DNA from: Rhodospirillales bacterium
GTDB taxonomy: Bacteria; Pseudomonadota; Alphaproteobacteria; Rhodospirillales; Casp-alpha2
DNA length: 64,000 nucleotides
Direction: 5' to 3'
Assembly (NCBI GenBank): GCA_017640505.1
Contig: JAEPQO010000001.1
Location: 1,132,625-1,196,624, forward strand
Below the pieces are notes generated by a model. It worked only from the letters and a program-made list of their open reading frames with translations, was not told the DNA's origin and searched no databases. Within the stretch, counting starts at the first letter, position 1; each line of letters opens with the position of its first letter. A program made the translations under genes and the position numbers. Shown here one piece after another: positions 8,908 to 17,051 of this stretch.

Positions 8908-9290
8908 CAGGCTTCGGCGTCCACGGCCTCGAACACTTCCTTGGCCTTGCGCATGCTGTCGAGCGCGGCCGGGATGCCGCAATAGATCGCGGTCTGAAGA
9001 ATGGCTTCGACAATTTCCTCGCGCGTCAGGCCATTGTTCAGTGCGCCACGGACATGCACCTGCAGTTCGTGCGGCCGGTTCAGCGCCGTCAACATGCCGA
9101 TGTTCATGAAGCTGCGTGTCTTGCGGTCAAGGCCAGGCCGCGTCCAGCACGCCCCCCAGCCGTATTCGTTCACCAGATCCTGTAGCGGTTTCGTGAGATC
9201 GTCACTGTTCGCAATCGCGCGGTCCACATACGCGTCGCCGAGGACTTCGCGGCGGACCTTCATCCCTGCGTCGTATTGTTCCTTGTTCAT
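8907..9290 (-). CDS. Carboxymuconolactone decarboxylase family protein
   Basis: A 127-aa protein of the CMD family (PF02627), which includes 4-carboxymuconolactone decarboxylase (PcaC) and AhpD-like peroxidase partners. GWGACWTRPGLDRKTRSFMN, HVRGALNNGLTREEI and TAIYCGIPAALD match PcaC more than AhpD: there is no CxxC pair, which argues against disulfide reductase activity. No other protocatechuate-pathway gene is nearby, so gamma-carboxymuconolactone as substrate is not supported by context. The ATG at 9290 has a GGAGAGAC ribosome site; the ORF could be read further upstream but without family similarity. It is first in a two-gene unit with the luciferase-like gene. Confidence 0.8.
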   Translation of the reverse strand: MNKEQYDAGMKVRREVLGDAYVDRAIANSDDLTKPLQDLVNEYGWGACWTRPGLDRKTRSFMNIGMLTALNRPHELQVHVRGALNNGLTREEIVEAILQTAIYCGIPAALDSMRKAKEVFEAVDAEA

Positions 9291-9389
9291 TTGTCTCTCC
9301 CTAAGTGCGTTGGTTGTTGCCGGAGAGCATACCCGACGCAATGGTGTCGGCAAGGGAGGGTGAGGACGAACAGTCTTTCCTTCTGTTCC

Positions 9390-10424
9390 TCAAGTCTTGG
9401 ACGGGCGCGCGGTGGTGCCGCGGATCATGATATCCGTCGGCAGTTTGTTGCGGGGGTCGGGCGACTCGCCACCGATACATGCCAGGATATAGTCCGCGGC
9501 ATGTTCGCCCATGCGGCGGCTGGGCACGTGGACGGTCGTCAGGCCCGGCGACATATGTGCGGACAGGGGCAGGTCATCGAAGCCGACGATGGAAATATTC
9601 TGCGGTACTTTCAGCCCCATATGCTGGGCCTCGAGGACCGCGCCCACGGCAAGGACATCGTTGCCGCAAAAAAGCGCCGTCGGGCGAATGTCATTGGGGA
9701 GCGCCATCAGCGTACGGAAGGCGTCGCGTCCTTCGCTCACCTCGTAGGGTTTCTCGATCAGGCATTTCCTGTGCAGATTTAGCTGCTGCGATTTCAGGGC
9801 TGCCTTGACCCCCGCAATGCGTTCCCGTGCCCGGTCATTGCCGGACGTGATCCCGGCAATCACGCCGATCCGTGTGTGACCGAGTGCGAGCAGATGCGCC
9901 GTAATTCGATGAGCCGCATCCGCGTTGTCGAACCCGACGCACGGATGCGGTGCATCGGCGGTGTAGGTCCAGGTGGTGACGTACGGGCAACCCTGGCGCT
10001 CCAGCATGATGAGTGTCGCCGGGTCGTGATCGCGGCCGACCAGGATCATACCGTCGACGCCGCGTTCGATGAGAGCCTTCACCTGTTCGTATTCATGCTG
10101 CAGGTCATAGTTGGTCACGGCGAGCAGAAGGGTGTAGCCGGCCTCGGTGAGGCGGTTTTCAACGGCGTTGACGCCGCTCGCGAAGATCGCGCTTTCCAAT
10201 GTCGGGATAACGGCGCCGACGGTGTGAGAGCGCGCCGATGCCAGCGCACGCGCAGCGCCGTGCCGGACGTAACCCAGCTTCCTGATCTGGACCTCGACCT
10301 TTTCCCGCAGGGCGGGGCGGACGTCGGCCGGGCTGTTGAGGACACGTGACACCGTTGCCGTCGACACACCCGCCGCCGTGGCGATGTCCTGAAGATTCGG
10401 CAAATGGTTTTGTTTATCGGGCAT
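9390..10424 (-). CDS. LacI family transcriptional regulator, likely HpsR-type
   Basis: A 344-aa repressor with an N-terminal helix-turn-helix (NLQDIATAAGVSTATVSRVLN split over residues ~9-30) followed by the hinge and a periplasmic-binding-like sensor domain (GRDHDPATLIML, GIIAG-like repeats, CGNDVLAVG, SIVGFDDLPLS). It is divergent from the TRAP transporter operon, and the intergenic region holds two LacI-type palindromes, so it probably controls that operon and itself. The LacI-type HpsR regulator of the known DHPS cluster of Cupriavidus is a precedent. The ATG at 10424 fits the family start; an in-frame TTG at 10469 would add 15 residues. No strong ribosome site marks either. Confidence 0.85.
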   Translation of the reverse strand: MPDKQNHLPNLQDIATAAGVSTATVSRVLNSPADVRPALREKVEVQIRKLGYVRHGAARALASARSHTVGAVIPTLESAIFASGVNAVENRLTEAGYTLLLAVTNYDLQHEYEQVKALIERGVDGMILVGRDHDPATLIMLERQGCPYVTTWTYTADAPHPCVGFDNADAAHRITAHLLALGHTRIGVIAGITSGNDRARERIAGVKAALKSQQLNLHRKCLIEKPYEVSEGRDAFRTLMALPNDIRPTALFCGNDVLAVGAVLEAQHMGLKVPQNISIVGFDDLPLSAHMSPGLTTVHVPSRRMGEHAADYILACIGGESPDPRNKLPTDIMIRGTTARPSKT

Positions 10425-10485
10425 GGGCGCGAACGCTTTTTGAAGCGGGATTGACTCCAAATCAAGCAAATGCGAAGCTTATTCT

Positions 10486-10499
10486 TGTAAGCGCTTACA
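10486..10499. promoter_or_regulatory. LacI-family operator 1
   Basis: TGTAAGCGCTTACA is a perfect 14-bp palindrome with the central CG typical of LacI/GalR-family sites. It lies 62 bp upstream of the regulator's ATG, inside the AT-rich divergent promoter region, consistent with autoregulation. Confidence 0.7.
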
Positions 10500-10609
10500 T
10501 CCTGAATTCAAGATATATTTTGCGCAGCGAACAAAACCATGCAATAATGGGATATATAGTCTCATTATTGAGATTTTAATACAAAGAAGCGGTCAACGCT
10601 CTTCGAAAT

Positions 10610-10623
10610 CCCCGGGAACGGGG
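10610..10623. other. CCCCG/CGGGG hairpin in the hps leader
   Basis: A perfect 5-bp stem with a GGAA loop, followed by TTATTT and then a GGGAGG ribosome site for the short ORF at 10640. It could be a weak terminator or a leader structure. Confidence 0.3.
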
Positions 10624-10639
10624 TTATTTGGGAGGCATA

Positions 10640-10795
10640 ATGTTAGGGCGGGGGCTCAAAAACATTGCAAGCGGTTACACCGGCGTCATGCCGGCGTGGC
10701 CAGTTGTGCCCACCGTCCGGCGTTCGTTTTTCCATTCCGATCCCCTGTTACAAGACGACCCGCGCAGGCCCGGGCTGATTTTCTCTGCGCACTAG
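10640..10795 (+). CDS. Possible 51-aa leader ORF
   Basis: ATG at 10640 is preceded by GGGAGGCATA, a strong ribosome site, and the frame runs 51 codons to a TAG 38 bp before dctP. It begins MLGRGLKNIASGYTG and has no recognisable domain. Operator 2 lies inside it. It may be a leader peptide, or a chance frame in a control region; codon use offers little either way. Confidence 0.25.
   Translation: MLGRGLKNIASGYTGVMPAWPVVPTVRRSFFHSDPLLQDDPRRPGLIFSAH
10666..10679. promoter_or_regulatory. LacI-family operator 2
   Basis: TGCAAGCGGTTACA matches 12 of 14 bases of the perfect operator at 10486. Centre-to-centre distance between the two is 180 bp, compatible with DNA looping by a LacI-family tetramer or with separate control of each gene. 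Confidence 0.55.
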
Positions 10796-10833
10796 GCGGA
10801 ACCAAAAACGACAGCAATTGGAGGAGACGTTCC

Positions 10834-11949
10834 ATGTTTCGTGTAAGTAAAACCATCAAGGGGCTTTGCGCTGCCGCGCTCGCGGTTGCCTTTGTCTCGG
10901 CGCCCGGCATTGCCGACGCAAAGACCAAGATCCGCGTCCAGTCGGTGATCCCGGCTAAGGCCGACGAAGTCTTCATGTTGAACGATTTCGCAAACGACGT
11001 GAAAGCGTTGACGAACGGTTCACTTGAAATCGAAGTGTTGCCCGCTGGGGCCGTCGTGGGTGTTAAGGAAACCCTCGACGCGGTTGATAGCGGTTTGATC
11101 GAAGGCGGGTTCGCCTGGACTCACTACTGGTCCGGTAAGCACCCGGCGGCCATGCTGTTCGGCTCGCCGGTTGCGGGTGCCGGTGTCGGCATCGACAACA
11201 TCGCCTTCGTTTCCTGGTTCCAGTATGGCGGCGGTAAAGAGCTGTACGACCAACTCTGGAAGGAAATGGGCGTCAACGTGAAGGGCTTCATGCTGCAGCC
11301 GGTCGGTCCGGAAGCGCTGGGCTGGTTCAAGGAGCCGATCACGTCGATGGACGACTTCCGCAAGTACCGGTTCCGTACACCGCCGGGCATCCCGGGCCAA
11401 ACCTACAAAGACATCGGTGTTGCCTCGGTTGCCATGGGCGGCGGCGACATTCTGCCGGCGCTTGAGAAAGGCACGATCGACGCTGCCGAGTGGTGCTGCC
11501 CGAAACCGGACAGCGTGTTCGGCTTCCAGAAAGTGCTCAAGCACTACTATCTGCAAGGCCTGCACCAGGTCGTCGTTAACGCCGACATGTACATTAATGG
11601 CGACGTTTACAACAAACTCTCCGCGCTCGAAAAGAAAGCCCTCGAAGTTGCAGCCAACGCATCGCTCTCGAAGGCTATGTCTTATCGGATCTATGAGAAC
11701 GGCAAGGCCCTCAAGGACCTGACCGAAAATCACGGCGTGCAGCTTCATGATACCCCGGCCGACTATTTCCCGGCGTACATGAACGCGGCGAGAGCAGCTC
11801 TTGAAAAGAACGCTGCTGAAAACGCGTTCTTCAAGAAGGTCTGGGATTCTCAGAAAGCGTTTGCCGAAGTTGCGGTTCCATTCTGGGCCGGTGCCCAAGC
11901 GTCGAATGCGAGCCTGGGTAAGGCGTTTGCCGACAGCCTGAAGAAGTAA
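10834..11949 (+). CDS. hpsK: TRAP transporter substrate-binding protein (DctP type), probable HpsK
   Basis: A 371-aa periplasmic protein with a signal peptide of about 29 residues (cleavage near IADA-KTK). The mature part has the DctP-family layout: RVQSVIPAKADEVFMLNDFA, GSLEIEVLPAG, YRFRTPPG with the ligand carboxylate/sulfonate-binding Arg, and GTIDAAEWCCP. Its WCC-type segment and large pocket are common in TRAP proteins for carboxylates and sulfonates. The ATG at 10834 has GGAGGAGAC upstream; extending to 10696 would not add signal-peptide character. It heads the operon and is followed by a strong hairpin before the permease gene, a usual way of making more binding protein than permease. 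DHPS as ligand is inferred from the downstream dehydrogenases. Confidence 0.85.
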   Translation: MFRVSKTIKGLCAAALAVAFVSAPGIADAKTKIRVQSVIPAKADEVFMLNDFANDVKALTNGSLEIEVLPAGAVVGVKETLDAVDSGLIEGGFAWTHYWSGKHPAAMLFGSPVAGAGVGIDNIAFVSWFQYGGGKELYDQLWKEMGVNVKGFMLQPVGPEALGWFKEPITSMDDFRKYRFRTPPGIPGQTYKDIGVASVAMGGGDILPALEKGTIDAAEWCCPKPDSVFGFQKVLKHYYLQGLHQVVVNADMYINGDVYNKLSALEKKALEVAANASLSKAMSYRIYENGKALKDLTENHGVQLHDTPADYFPAYMNAARAALEKNAAENAFFKKVWDSQKAFAEVAVPFWAGAQASNASLGKAFADSLKK

Positions 11950-11961
11950 GACCAAATTGGG

Positions 11962-11986
11962 AGGCGGGGCCGTTAAGGTCCCGCCT
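11962..11986 (+). terminator. Intercistronic hairpin after the TRAP binding-protein gene
   Basis: AGGCGGGGCC pairs with GGTCCCGCCT (10 bp, one G-T wobble) around a GTTAA loop, followed by TTCTCTT. It lies 12 bp after the stop codon and 54 bp before the permease start, so it probably attenuates read-through or protects the 3' end of the upstream message. Confidence 0.65.
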
Positions 11987-12039
11987 TTCTCTTAAAACAT
12001 TTCATAGTGATAACGCCGATTTTATCGGGTGGGGGTATC

Positions 12040-14358
12040 ATGGCCGACGAAGTCGAGATGGATAAACTTGATACGACGGACGAATTGATCGCCGAAGCGC
12101 GCACGGAAGCGCCGGGCGAGACGCCCGAAGACATGACGCCTTGGCAGCGCCCGATCACAGCCTTCATTGATGTTCTCAATTTGTGGGTAGGCCGCATCAT
12201 CTGCGTGCTGATGATCCCATTGGTTTTGGCCATTGTTTACGAAGTTTTTTCGCGCAACATGTTCGCGCTCCTGACAGAGATGGACATGAACGACGTGGCC
12301 ATTTCGTGGGGATTTGGTCCGACTTTATGGGTTTACGATATCTCTCGAATGCTGGGTGGCGTCATATTTATGGCGGCGTCCGGTTACGCATTGATGCGTG
12401 GTGTTCATATTCGTGCCGACTTCTTGTATCGAAATTGGTCCCCCAAGACGCAGGCGACCGTCGATGCAACGCTGTATATGGCACTCTATATCCCCGCCAT
12501 GTTGTTCTTTACCTGGGTCTCGGCCGAGTACTGGTACAAGGCATTTGCCATCGGTGAACAAGCGAGTGACTCGACGTGGGCGCCAATTCTATGGCCTGCC
12601 CGTCTGGCGATGCCGGTGGGCGGTTTTCTGCTTCTCTTGCAAGGCTTCCCGGAACTGTTTCGCGCGTTCCACCAAATGGGTAAGGAGCGCGAACGCCTCT
12701 TCCTGCGCATACTCCCCTTTTATGGCGTTGCCTTGCTTGTGTTGGTCGGTGCGGTGTTCTTCCCCGATGTTGTGCCAATTACAGACTGGTGGAACGAAAC
12801 GTTTAGCCACGAGGGACAGTTCAACGTTTCAAAACCGGTAATCGGCCTCATCATGCTCGCGGTGATGCTGTTCTCGATCTTCGTCGGTTTTCCGATTTCC
12901 TTCACCCTCATTTTCCTCGGTTTCGCCTTCGGGACTTGGGGCGCCAACTTCAAACTCGCCACATTCCTTATGGCCCTGCAAACCAATTCCGTGATGCTGA
13001 GCGACCAGTTGGTTGCGGTTCCGCTCTTCATCTTAATGGGGATTGTGATGGAGAAAGCCGGATTGATGGAGCGTCTGTTCCAGGCCGTGCAAATGATGAT
13101 GAGCCGGACAAGGGGCGCGCTATTTATCGCCATCCTGTTTGTGTCGACCATCTTCGCGGCCGCAACAGGCATTGTCGGCGCATCGGTCACGATCCTTGGG
13201 ATTATGGCGGCACGAACGATGAACCGCTCCGGCTACGACGTGAAACTCGCTGCAGGCACGATCACGGCCGGCGGAACGCTTGGCATTCTCATCCCGCCTT
13301 CGATCATGCTGATTGTCATGGGGCCGGTCCTCGAGGTGCCTGTGACGGATTTGTTCCGCGCGGCGATCATCCCCGGCATCATGCTCGCAGGGCTCTACAT
13401 GCTGTATGCGCTCGGACGGTGTTTCATCAATCCAAAACTCGGTCCCATTCTGCCGCCCGACGAGCAGCCCGAAACGTCCAGCTTCTATTTGCTTGAAGTG
13501 GCGATGGTAATGGGCGCGCTGGTCTTTCTCATCTGGCTGATCACGCATGGGATTACAAACGGCTTCGGCTTTCCCATGGGTGCGTTGATTGTTCCGCTCG
13601 CCTGGATTGCCGTGATGCGGACCGTCTATAAGTGGCTCGGGAAAACACGCCCCGGTGGCTTCTATTTCTCGGACCTTTGGTACGAATTTTTCATGGGTCT
13701 CGTGCCGCCGACCGTGCTCATCGCATTCGCGCTGGGCTCAATCCTTGCCGGTTGGGCGACACCTGCCGAAGCTTCCGCCTGCGGTGCATTCGGTGCGGTG
13801 CTTCTATCCATGCTTTATCGCAAGTTTTCGATCGAGGGGCTTTATAGTGCTTTGATCAAAAGCCTGGAGATCACAGTTCTGATCATGTTCCTGGTGGCGG
13901 CGTCGAACTTCTTCGGGGCGGTGTTCTCGAACCTTGGCACGCCAACGATGCTGACAGAGCTTCTGCTGACGCTCGATATGTCGCCCATTCTTATTCTGAT
14001 CTTGATCATGGCGTTGATCTTCCTGCTCGGATGGCCGCTGGAATGGGTGCCGATCGTCCTTATTATCGTTCCCATCCTGATACCGACGGTAACGTCGCTG
14101 GATCTTGGATTTGAGAACCAGAATGACTTGTTGATCTGGTTCGCGATACTTGTCGCCGTCAATTTGCAAACGGCATGGCTCAGTCCACCTGTTGCGCTAT
14201 CCGCATACTTCCTGAAGGGCGTCGTCCCGGAGTGGGATCTGCGGGATATCTACTTGGGCATGATGCAGTTCATGGTGATCCAGTTGATTGGGCTCACTCT
14301 GATCTTCGTGTTCCCGCAAATTGCCTTGTGGCTTCCTAACTACATCTACGGAAATTAG
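12040..14358 (+). CDS. hpsLM: TRAP transporter permease, DctQ-DctM fusion, probable HpsL-HpsM
   Basis: A 772-aa inner-membrane protein joining both TRAP permease subunits. Residues ~40-255 are the small DctQ-like four-helix subunit (with ALMRGVHIRADFL), and from about 265 (VIGLIMLAVMLFSIFVGFPI) the large DctM subunit begins, with GILIPPSIMLIVMG, LGWPLEWVPIVLIIVPI and LSPPVALSAYFLKG motifs. A charged cytosolic N-terminus of ~40 residues precedes the first helix. The ATG at 12040 follows GGTGGGGG; an upstream in-frame start at 12007 lacks a ribosome site. It couples sodium or proton gradients to uptake of the ligand caught by the upstream binding protein. Base composition is lower in GC than downstream genes, partly because of its membrane helices. 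Confidence 0.88.
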   Translation: MADEVEMDKLDTTDELIAEARTEAPGETPEDMTPWQRPITAFIDVLNLWVGRIICVLMIPLVLAIVYEVFSRNMFALLTEMDMNDVAISWGFGPTLWVYDISRMLGGVIFMAASGYALMRGVHIRADFLYRNWSPKTQATVDATLYMALYIPAMLFFTWVSAEYWYKAFAIGEQASDSTWAPILWPARLAMPVGGFLLLLQGFPELFRAFHQMGKERERLFLRILPFYGVALLVLVGAVFFPDVVPITDWWNETFSHEGQFNVSKPVIGLIMLAVMLFSIFVGFPISFTLIFLGFAFGTWGANFKLATFLMALQTNSVMLSDQLVAVPLFILMGIVMEKAGLMERLFQAVQMMMSRTRGALFIAILFVSTIFAAATGIVGASVTILGIMAARTMNRSGYDVKLAAGTITAGGTLGILIPPSIMLIVMGPVLEVPVTDLFRAAIIPGIMLAGLYMLYALGRCFINPKLGPILPPDEQPETSSFYLLEVAMVMGALVFLIWLITHGITNGFGFPMGALIVPLAWIAVMRTVYKWLGKTRPGGFYFSDLWYEFFMGLVPPTVLIAFALGSILAGWATPAEASACGAFGAVLLSMLYRKFSIEGLYSALIKSLEITVLIMFLVAASNFFGAVFSNLGTPTMLTELLLTLDMSPILILILIMALIFLLGWPLEWVPIVLIIVPILIPTVTSLDLGFENQNDLLIWFAILVAVNLQTAWLSPPVALSAYFLKGVVPEWDLRDIYLGMMQFMVIQLIGLTLIFVFPQIALWLPNYIYGN

Positions 14359-14432
14359 GGGGCGTGAGTGACGTATACCGTTCGATTAGATGAGTTTCTC
14401 GTCTGTGGGCACTTACAAGAGGACCAAGAAAA

Positions 14433-15740
14433 ATGACCCGCGAGTACCTTAAGAAAGCCACGTTGACATCCCGCTCGGATTCAAGCGAAACGGCGGAAAT
14501 TGTCTCCAATATCCTTGCCGAGATTGAAGCGGGCGGTGAAGAGAAAGCGCTCGAGTATGCGGCGAAGTTCGATAAATACGAGGGCAATATCTTACTGTCG
14601 GCAGAAGAGATTGAAGCCGCGGGTGCAAAGCTTCCGCAAAAGCTTAAAGACGATATTCTCTTTGCCTACGACAACGTCCGGCGGTTCGCAGAAGCCCAAA
14701 AGAACACGGTTGCGGATTTCGAGTATGAGATAAATGAGGGGCTGATTGCCGGACAAAAAGCGATACCGGTATCAGCCGCCGGCTGTTACGTGCCGGCGGG
14801 GCGGTACCGCCATATCGCCAGCGCCATCATGACGGTGACGACGGCTGCTGTCGCCGGATGTAAACATATTTCGGTTTGTTCTGCCCCTCAGCCCGAAACG
14901 GGCGTCGATCCGGGGGTCGCTTATGCGGCGCATGTTTGCGGCGCAGATACGATTATGGCCATCGGTGGGGTGCAAGCTGTGGCGTCCATGGCGTTCGGCT
15001 TATTCGGACAGCCGAAGGCGAACATCATTGTCGGCCCGGGCAATCAGTTTGTCGCTGAGGCGAAGCGCATGCTGTATGGCCGTGTTGGCATCGACATGAT
15101 CGCCGGTCCGACGGACAGTTTGATATTGGCCGACAAAGATGCGGATGCCCATATCGTTGCCACCGATCTCGTTAGCCAGGCGGAGCACGGTTACAACTCA
15201 CCTGTTTGGCTGGTTACCGACGATCGGCCGTTGGCTGAAGATGTCATGGCCCGTGTCCCGGACCTCATCGCCGACCTGCCGGAACTCAACCGCGGGAACG
15301 CAGAAGCGGCATGGCGTGACTATGCCGAGGTGATCGTCTGTTCGGACCGCGAAGAAATGGCCAAGACATCAGACGAATATGCACCGGAGCACCTGACCGT
15401 TCAGGCGGATGATCTGGATTGGTGGCTCAAGCGGTTGCAATGCTATGGATCGCTGTTCCTCGGCGAAGAAACCACCGTCTCTTATGGGGACAAGGCTTCT
15501 GGCACGAACCATGTGCTGCCAACCTCGGGGGCAGCTTCATATACAGGCGGCCTGAGCGTCCACAAGTATATGAAAATCGTGACCTGGCAACGGGCCACTC
15601 GCGAAGGCGCCAAAAAGGTTGCCGAGGCGACCGCGCGGATTTCGCGACTGGAAGGGATGGAAGGCCATGCACGGGCCGCGGATGTCAGGCTTGCCAAGTA
15701 CTTCCCAGGTGAAAACTTCGACCTGACAGCCGAAGGATAG
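14433..15740 (+). CDS. hpsN: Histidinol-dehydrogenase family enzyme, probable sulfopropanediol 3-dehydrogenase HpsN
   Basis: A 435-aa zinc- and NAD-dependent dehydrogenase of the HisD family. Zinc ligands and catalytic residues of HisD are all present: Q249 and H252 (SQAEH), E319-H320 (APEHL), D353 (YGDKASGTNHVLP) and H412 (EGMEGHARA). The N-terminal YLKKA start, AGCYVPAGRYRHIASA and the C-terminal RISRLEGMEGHARAAD-KYFPG segment resemble HpsN, the enzyme that oxidises (R)-DHPS in two steps to (R)-sulfolactate, rather than biosynthetic HisD. No other his genes are nearby, and the TRAP transporter, LacI regulator, SDR and zinc ADH around it match the known hpsKLMNOP order. Annotation as plain histidinol dehydrogenase is the alternative. 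Biochemical substrate remains inferred. Confidence 0.78.
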   Translation: MTREYLKKATLTSRSDSSETAEIVSNILAEIEAGGEEKALEYAAKFDKYEGNILLSAEEIEAAGAKLPQKLKDDILFAYDNVRRFAEAQKNTVADFEYEINEGLIAGQKAIPVSAAGCYVPAGRYRHIASAIMTVTTAAVAGCKHISVCSAPQPETGVDPGVAYAAHVCGADTIMAIGGVQAVASMAFGLFGQPKANIIVGPGNQFVAEAKRMLYGRVGIDMIAGPTDSLILADKDADAHIVATDLVSQAEHGYNSPVWLVTDDRPLAEDVMARVPDLIADLPELNRGNAEAAWRDYAEVIVCSDREEMAKTSDEYAPEHLTVQADDLDWWLKRLQCYGSLFLGEETTVSYGDKASGTNHVLPTSGAASYTGGLSVHKYMKIVTWQRATREGAKKVAEATARISRLEGMEGHARAADVRLAKYFPGENFDLTAEG

Positions 15741-15776
15741 CTTGGCGTATTGCATGGAAAATCAAAGGGGCTAACC

Positions 15777-16187
15777 ATGTACCAAAAGATACTTGTACCA
15801 ATGGCATTGAACCATGGAATCTCGCCGCAGACTCTAGAGATCGCCCGGGCGCTCATGGCGCCGGGCGGATCGATCGTCGCCTTGCATGTATTCGAGGTCC
15901 CGAAGGGGTCTGTCTCCGCTTATATCGGTGAAGAAGTCATCCAGAAGGGTCTCGACAAGGCGGCAGAAGTTCTGCGAGAGAAGACATCTCATCTTGACGG
16001 TGTTTCGACGGATATTATTCGCGGCGAAGCCCATCGCAAGATTGTCGATTACGCCGTCGAACATGATTTTGATTGTATCGTCATTGGCTCTCATAAACCG
16101 GATCTCAGTGACTATCTAATCGGCTCGACCGCCGCACGCGTTGTAAGACACGCACCTTGCGCGGTTCATGTCCATCGCGACTCTTGA
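15777..16187 (+). CDS. Universal stress protein family, single domain
   Basis: A 136-aa UspA-fold protein: MYQKILVPMALNHG at the N-terminus, IVALHVFEVP, and the C-terminal IGSTAARVVRHAPCAVHVHR. The glycine pattern of the nucleotide-binding loop (IGSHKPDLSDYLIGSTA) is incomplete compared with the ATP-binding GxxG-x9-GS form, so ATP binding is uncertain. Usp proteins often accompany TRAP transporters; TeaD of Halomonas binds a TRAP transporter and lowers its activity, which gives a plausible role here. It follows hpsN by 36 bp and precedes the SDR by 93 bp. The ATG at 15777 follows an AAAGGGG ribosome site. Confidence 0.82.
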   Translation: MYQKILVPMALNHGISPQTLEIARALMAPGGSIVALHVFEVPKGSVSAYIGEEVIQKGLDKAAEVLREKTSHLDGVSTDIIRGEAHRKIVDYAVEHDFDCIVIGSHKPDLSDYLIGSTAARVVRHAPCAVHVHRDS

Positions 16188-16280
16188 CCGCGTGGTAAGA
16201 GTAATTGCACTTAGCTGAAGCGTTGCTGGCCGAAATAGTCTTACGTCATCCTTGAATGGATGGGATTGGAAAAACGACCT

Positions 16281-17042
16281 ATGCCGTCGCAATTTGATCT
16301 TACTGGTTCCGTCGCGGTCGTTACGGGGGCCTCTTCCGGGATCGGGCGCCGTATGGCGGGTGCGCTTGCGCTAGCCGGGGCCGCCGTTGTCCTTGTCGCG
16401 CGCAATGCCGACCGGCTGGCGGAGGCGAAATCGGAAATCGAGGCCGCGGGAGGCAAGGCCGAGGCAGTGCCCGCCGACCTGATGGACAAGACCGGGATCG
16501 GTGACCTGTATGCACAGGCGTCGGCGCCTTTCGGCGCGCCGACCGTCCTTGTCAACGCGGCGGGTGTGAACCTGCGCGAACCCTGGCAGGATGTGACACA
16601 GGAAAGCTGGGACCGAACGATCTATCTAAACCTCGGTGTGCCGTTCTTTCTCGCCCAGGCCTGTGTGCCGGGCATGATCGACAAAGGTTACGGCCGCATC
16701 ATCAATATCGCGTCGCTGCAGAGCTACCGGGCATTTGCGAACTGCATTCCCTATGGCGCGTCCAAGGGGGGCGTCGTGCAGTTGACCCGCGCCATGGCGG
16801 AGGCCTGGTCGAAAGACGGGGTGAATGCCAACGCAATTGCACCGGGGTTCTTCCCGACCGAGCTGACGGCGGCCGTGTTCGGTAACCCGGAGCTTCGGGA
16901 TCATAACGCGCGCATGACGGCGATCGGCCGGAACGGCGAGTTGGAAGACCTGGACGGGGCGACCGTGTTTCTCGCATCGCCCGCGTCCGCATACATCACC
17001 GGCCAGACGCTGCCGGTCGATGGCGGCTTCACGGCGAAGTAG
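16281..17042 (+). CDS. hpsO: Short-chain dehydrogenase, probable HpsO
   Basis: A 253-aa classical SDR. The cofactor motif TGASSGIG, NAAG, catalytic Ser in INIASLQS, and YGASK (catalytic Tyr and Lys) are intact; the C-terminal YITGQTLPVDGGF is typical. In the known DHPS pathway HpsO and HpsP interconvert DHPS enantiomers through the 2-keto compound so that HpsN can use all of the substrate. An SDR and a zinc ADH in this order directly after HpsN support that assignment. The start is set at ATG 16281 from homology to SDR N-termini; an ATG at 16260 is possible, and neither has a strong ribosome site. It is followed by hpsP after 9 bp, within one operon. Confidence 0.65.
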   Translation: MPSQFDLTGSVAVVTGASSGIGRRMAGALALAGAAVVLVARNADRLAEAKSEIEAAGGKAEAVPADLMDKTGIGDLYAQASAPFGAPTVLVNAAGVNLREPWQDVTQESWDRTIYLNLGVPFFLAQACVPGMIDKGYGRIINIASLQSYRAFANCIPYGASKGGVVQLTRAMAEAWSKDGVNANAIAPGFFPTELTAAVFGNPELRDHNARMTAIGRNGELEDLDGATVFLASPASAYITGQTLPVDGGFTAK

Positions 17043-17051
17043 GAGAGATCG

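Larger units (their letters stand above)
10425..10833. promoter_or_regulatory. Divergent control region of the LacI regulator and TRAP operon
   Basis: About 400 bp with no long gene. It holds two LacI-type operators (10486-10499 and 10666-10679), an AT-rich core around 10500-10590 likely to contain the promoters, a CCCCG/CGGGG hairpin (10610-10623), and a 51-codon ORF with a good ribosome site (10640-10795). The dctP gene follows with its own GGAGGAGAC ribosome site. Confidence 0.6.
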
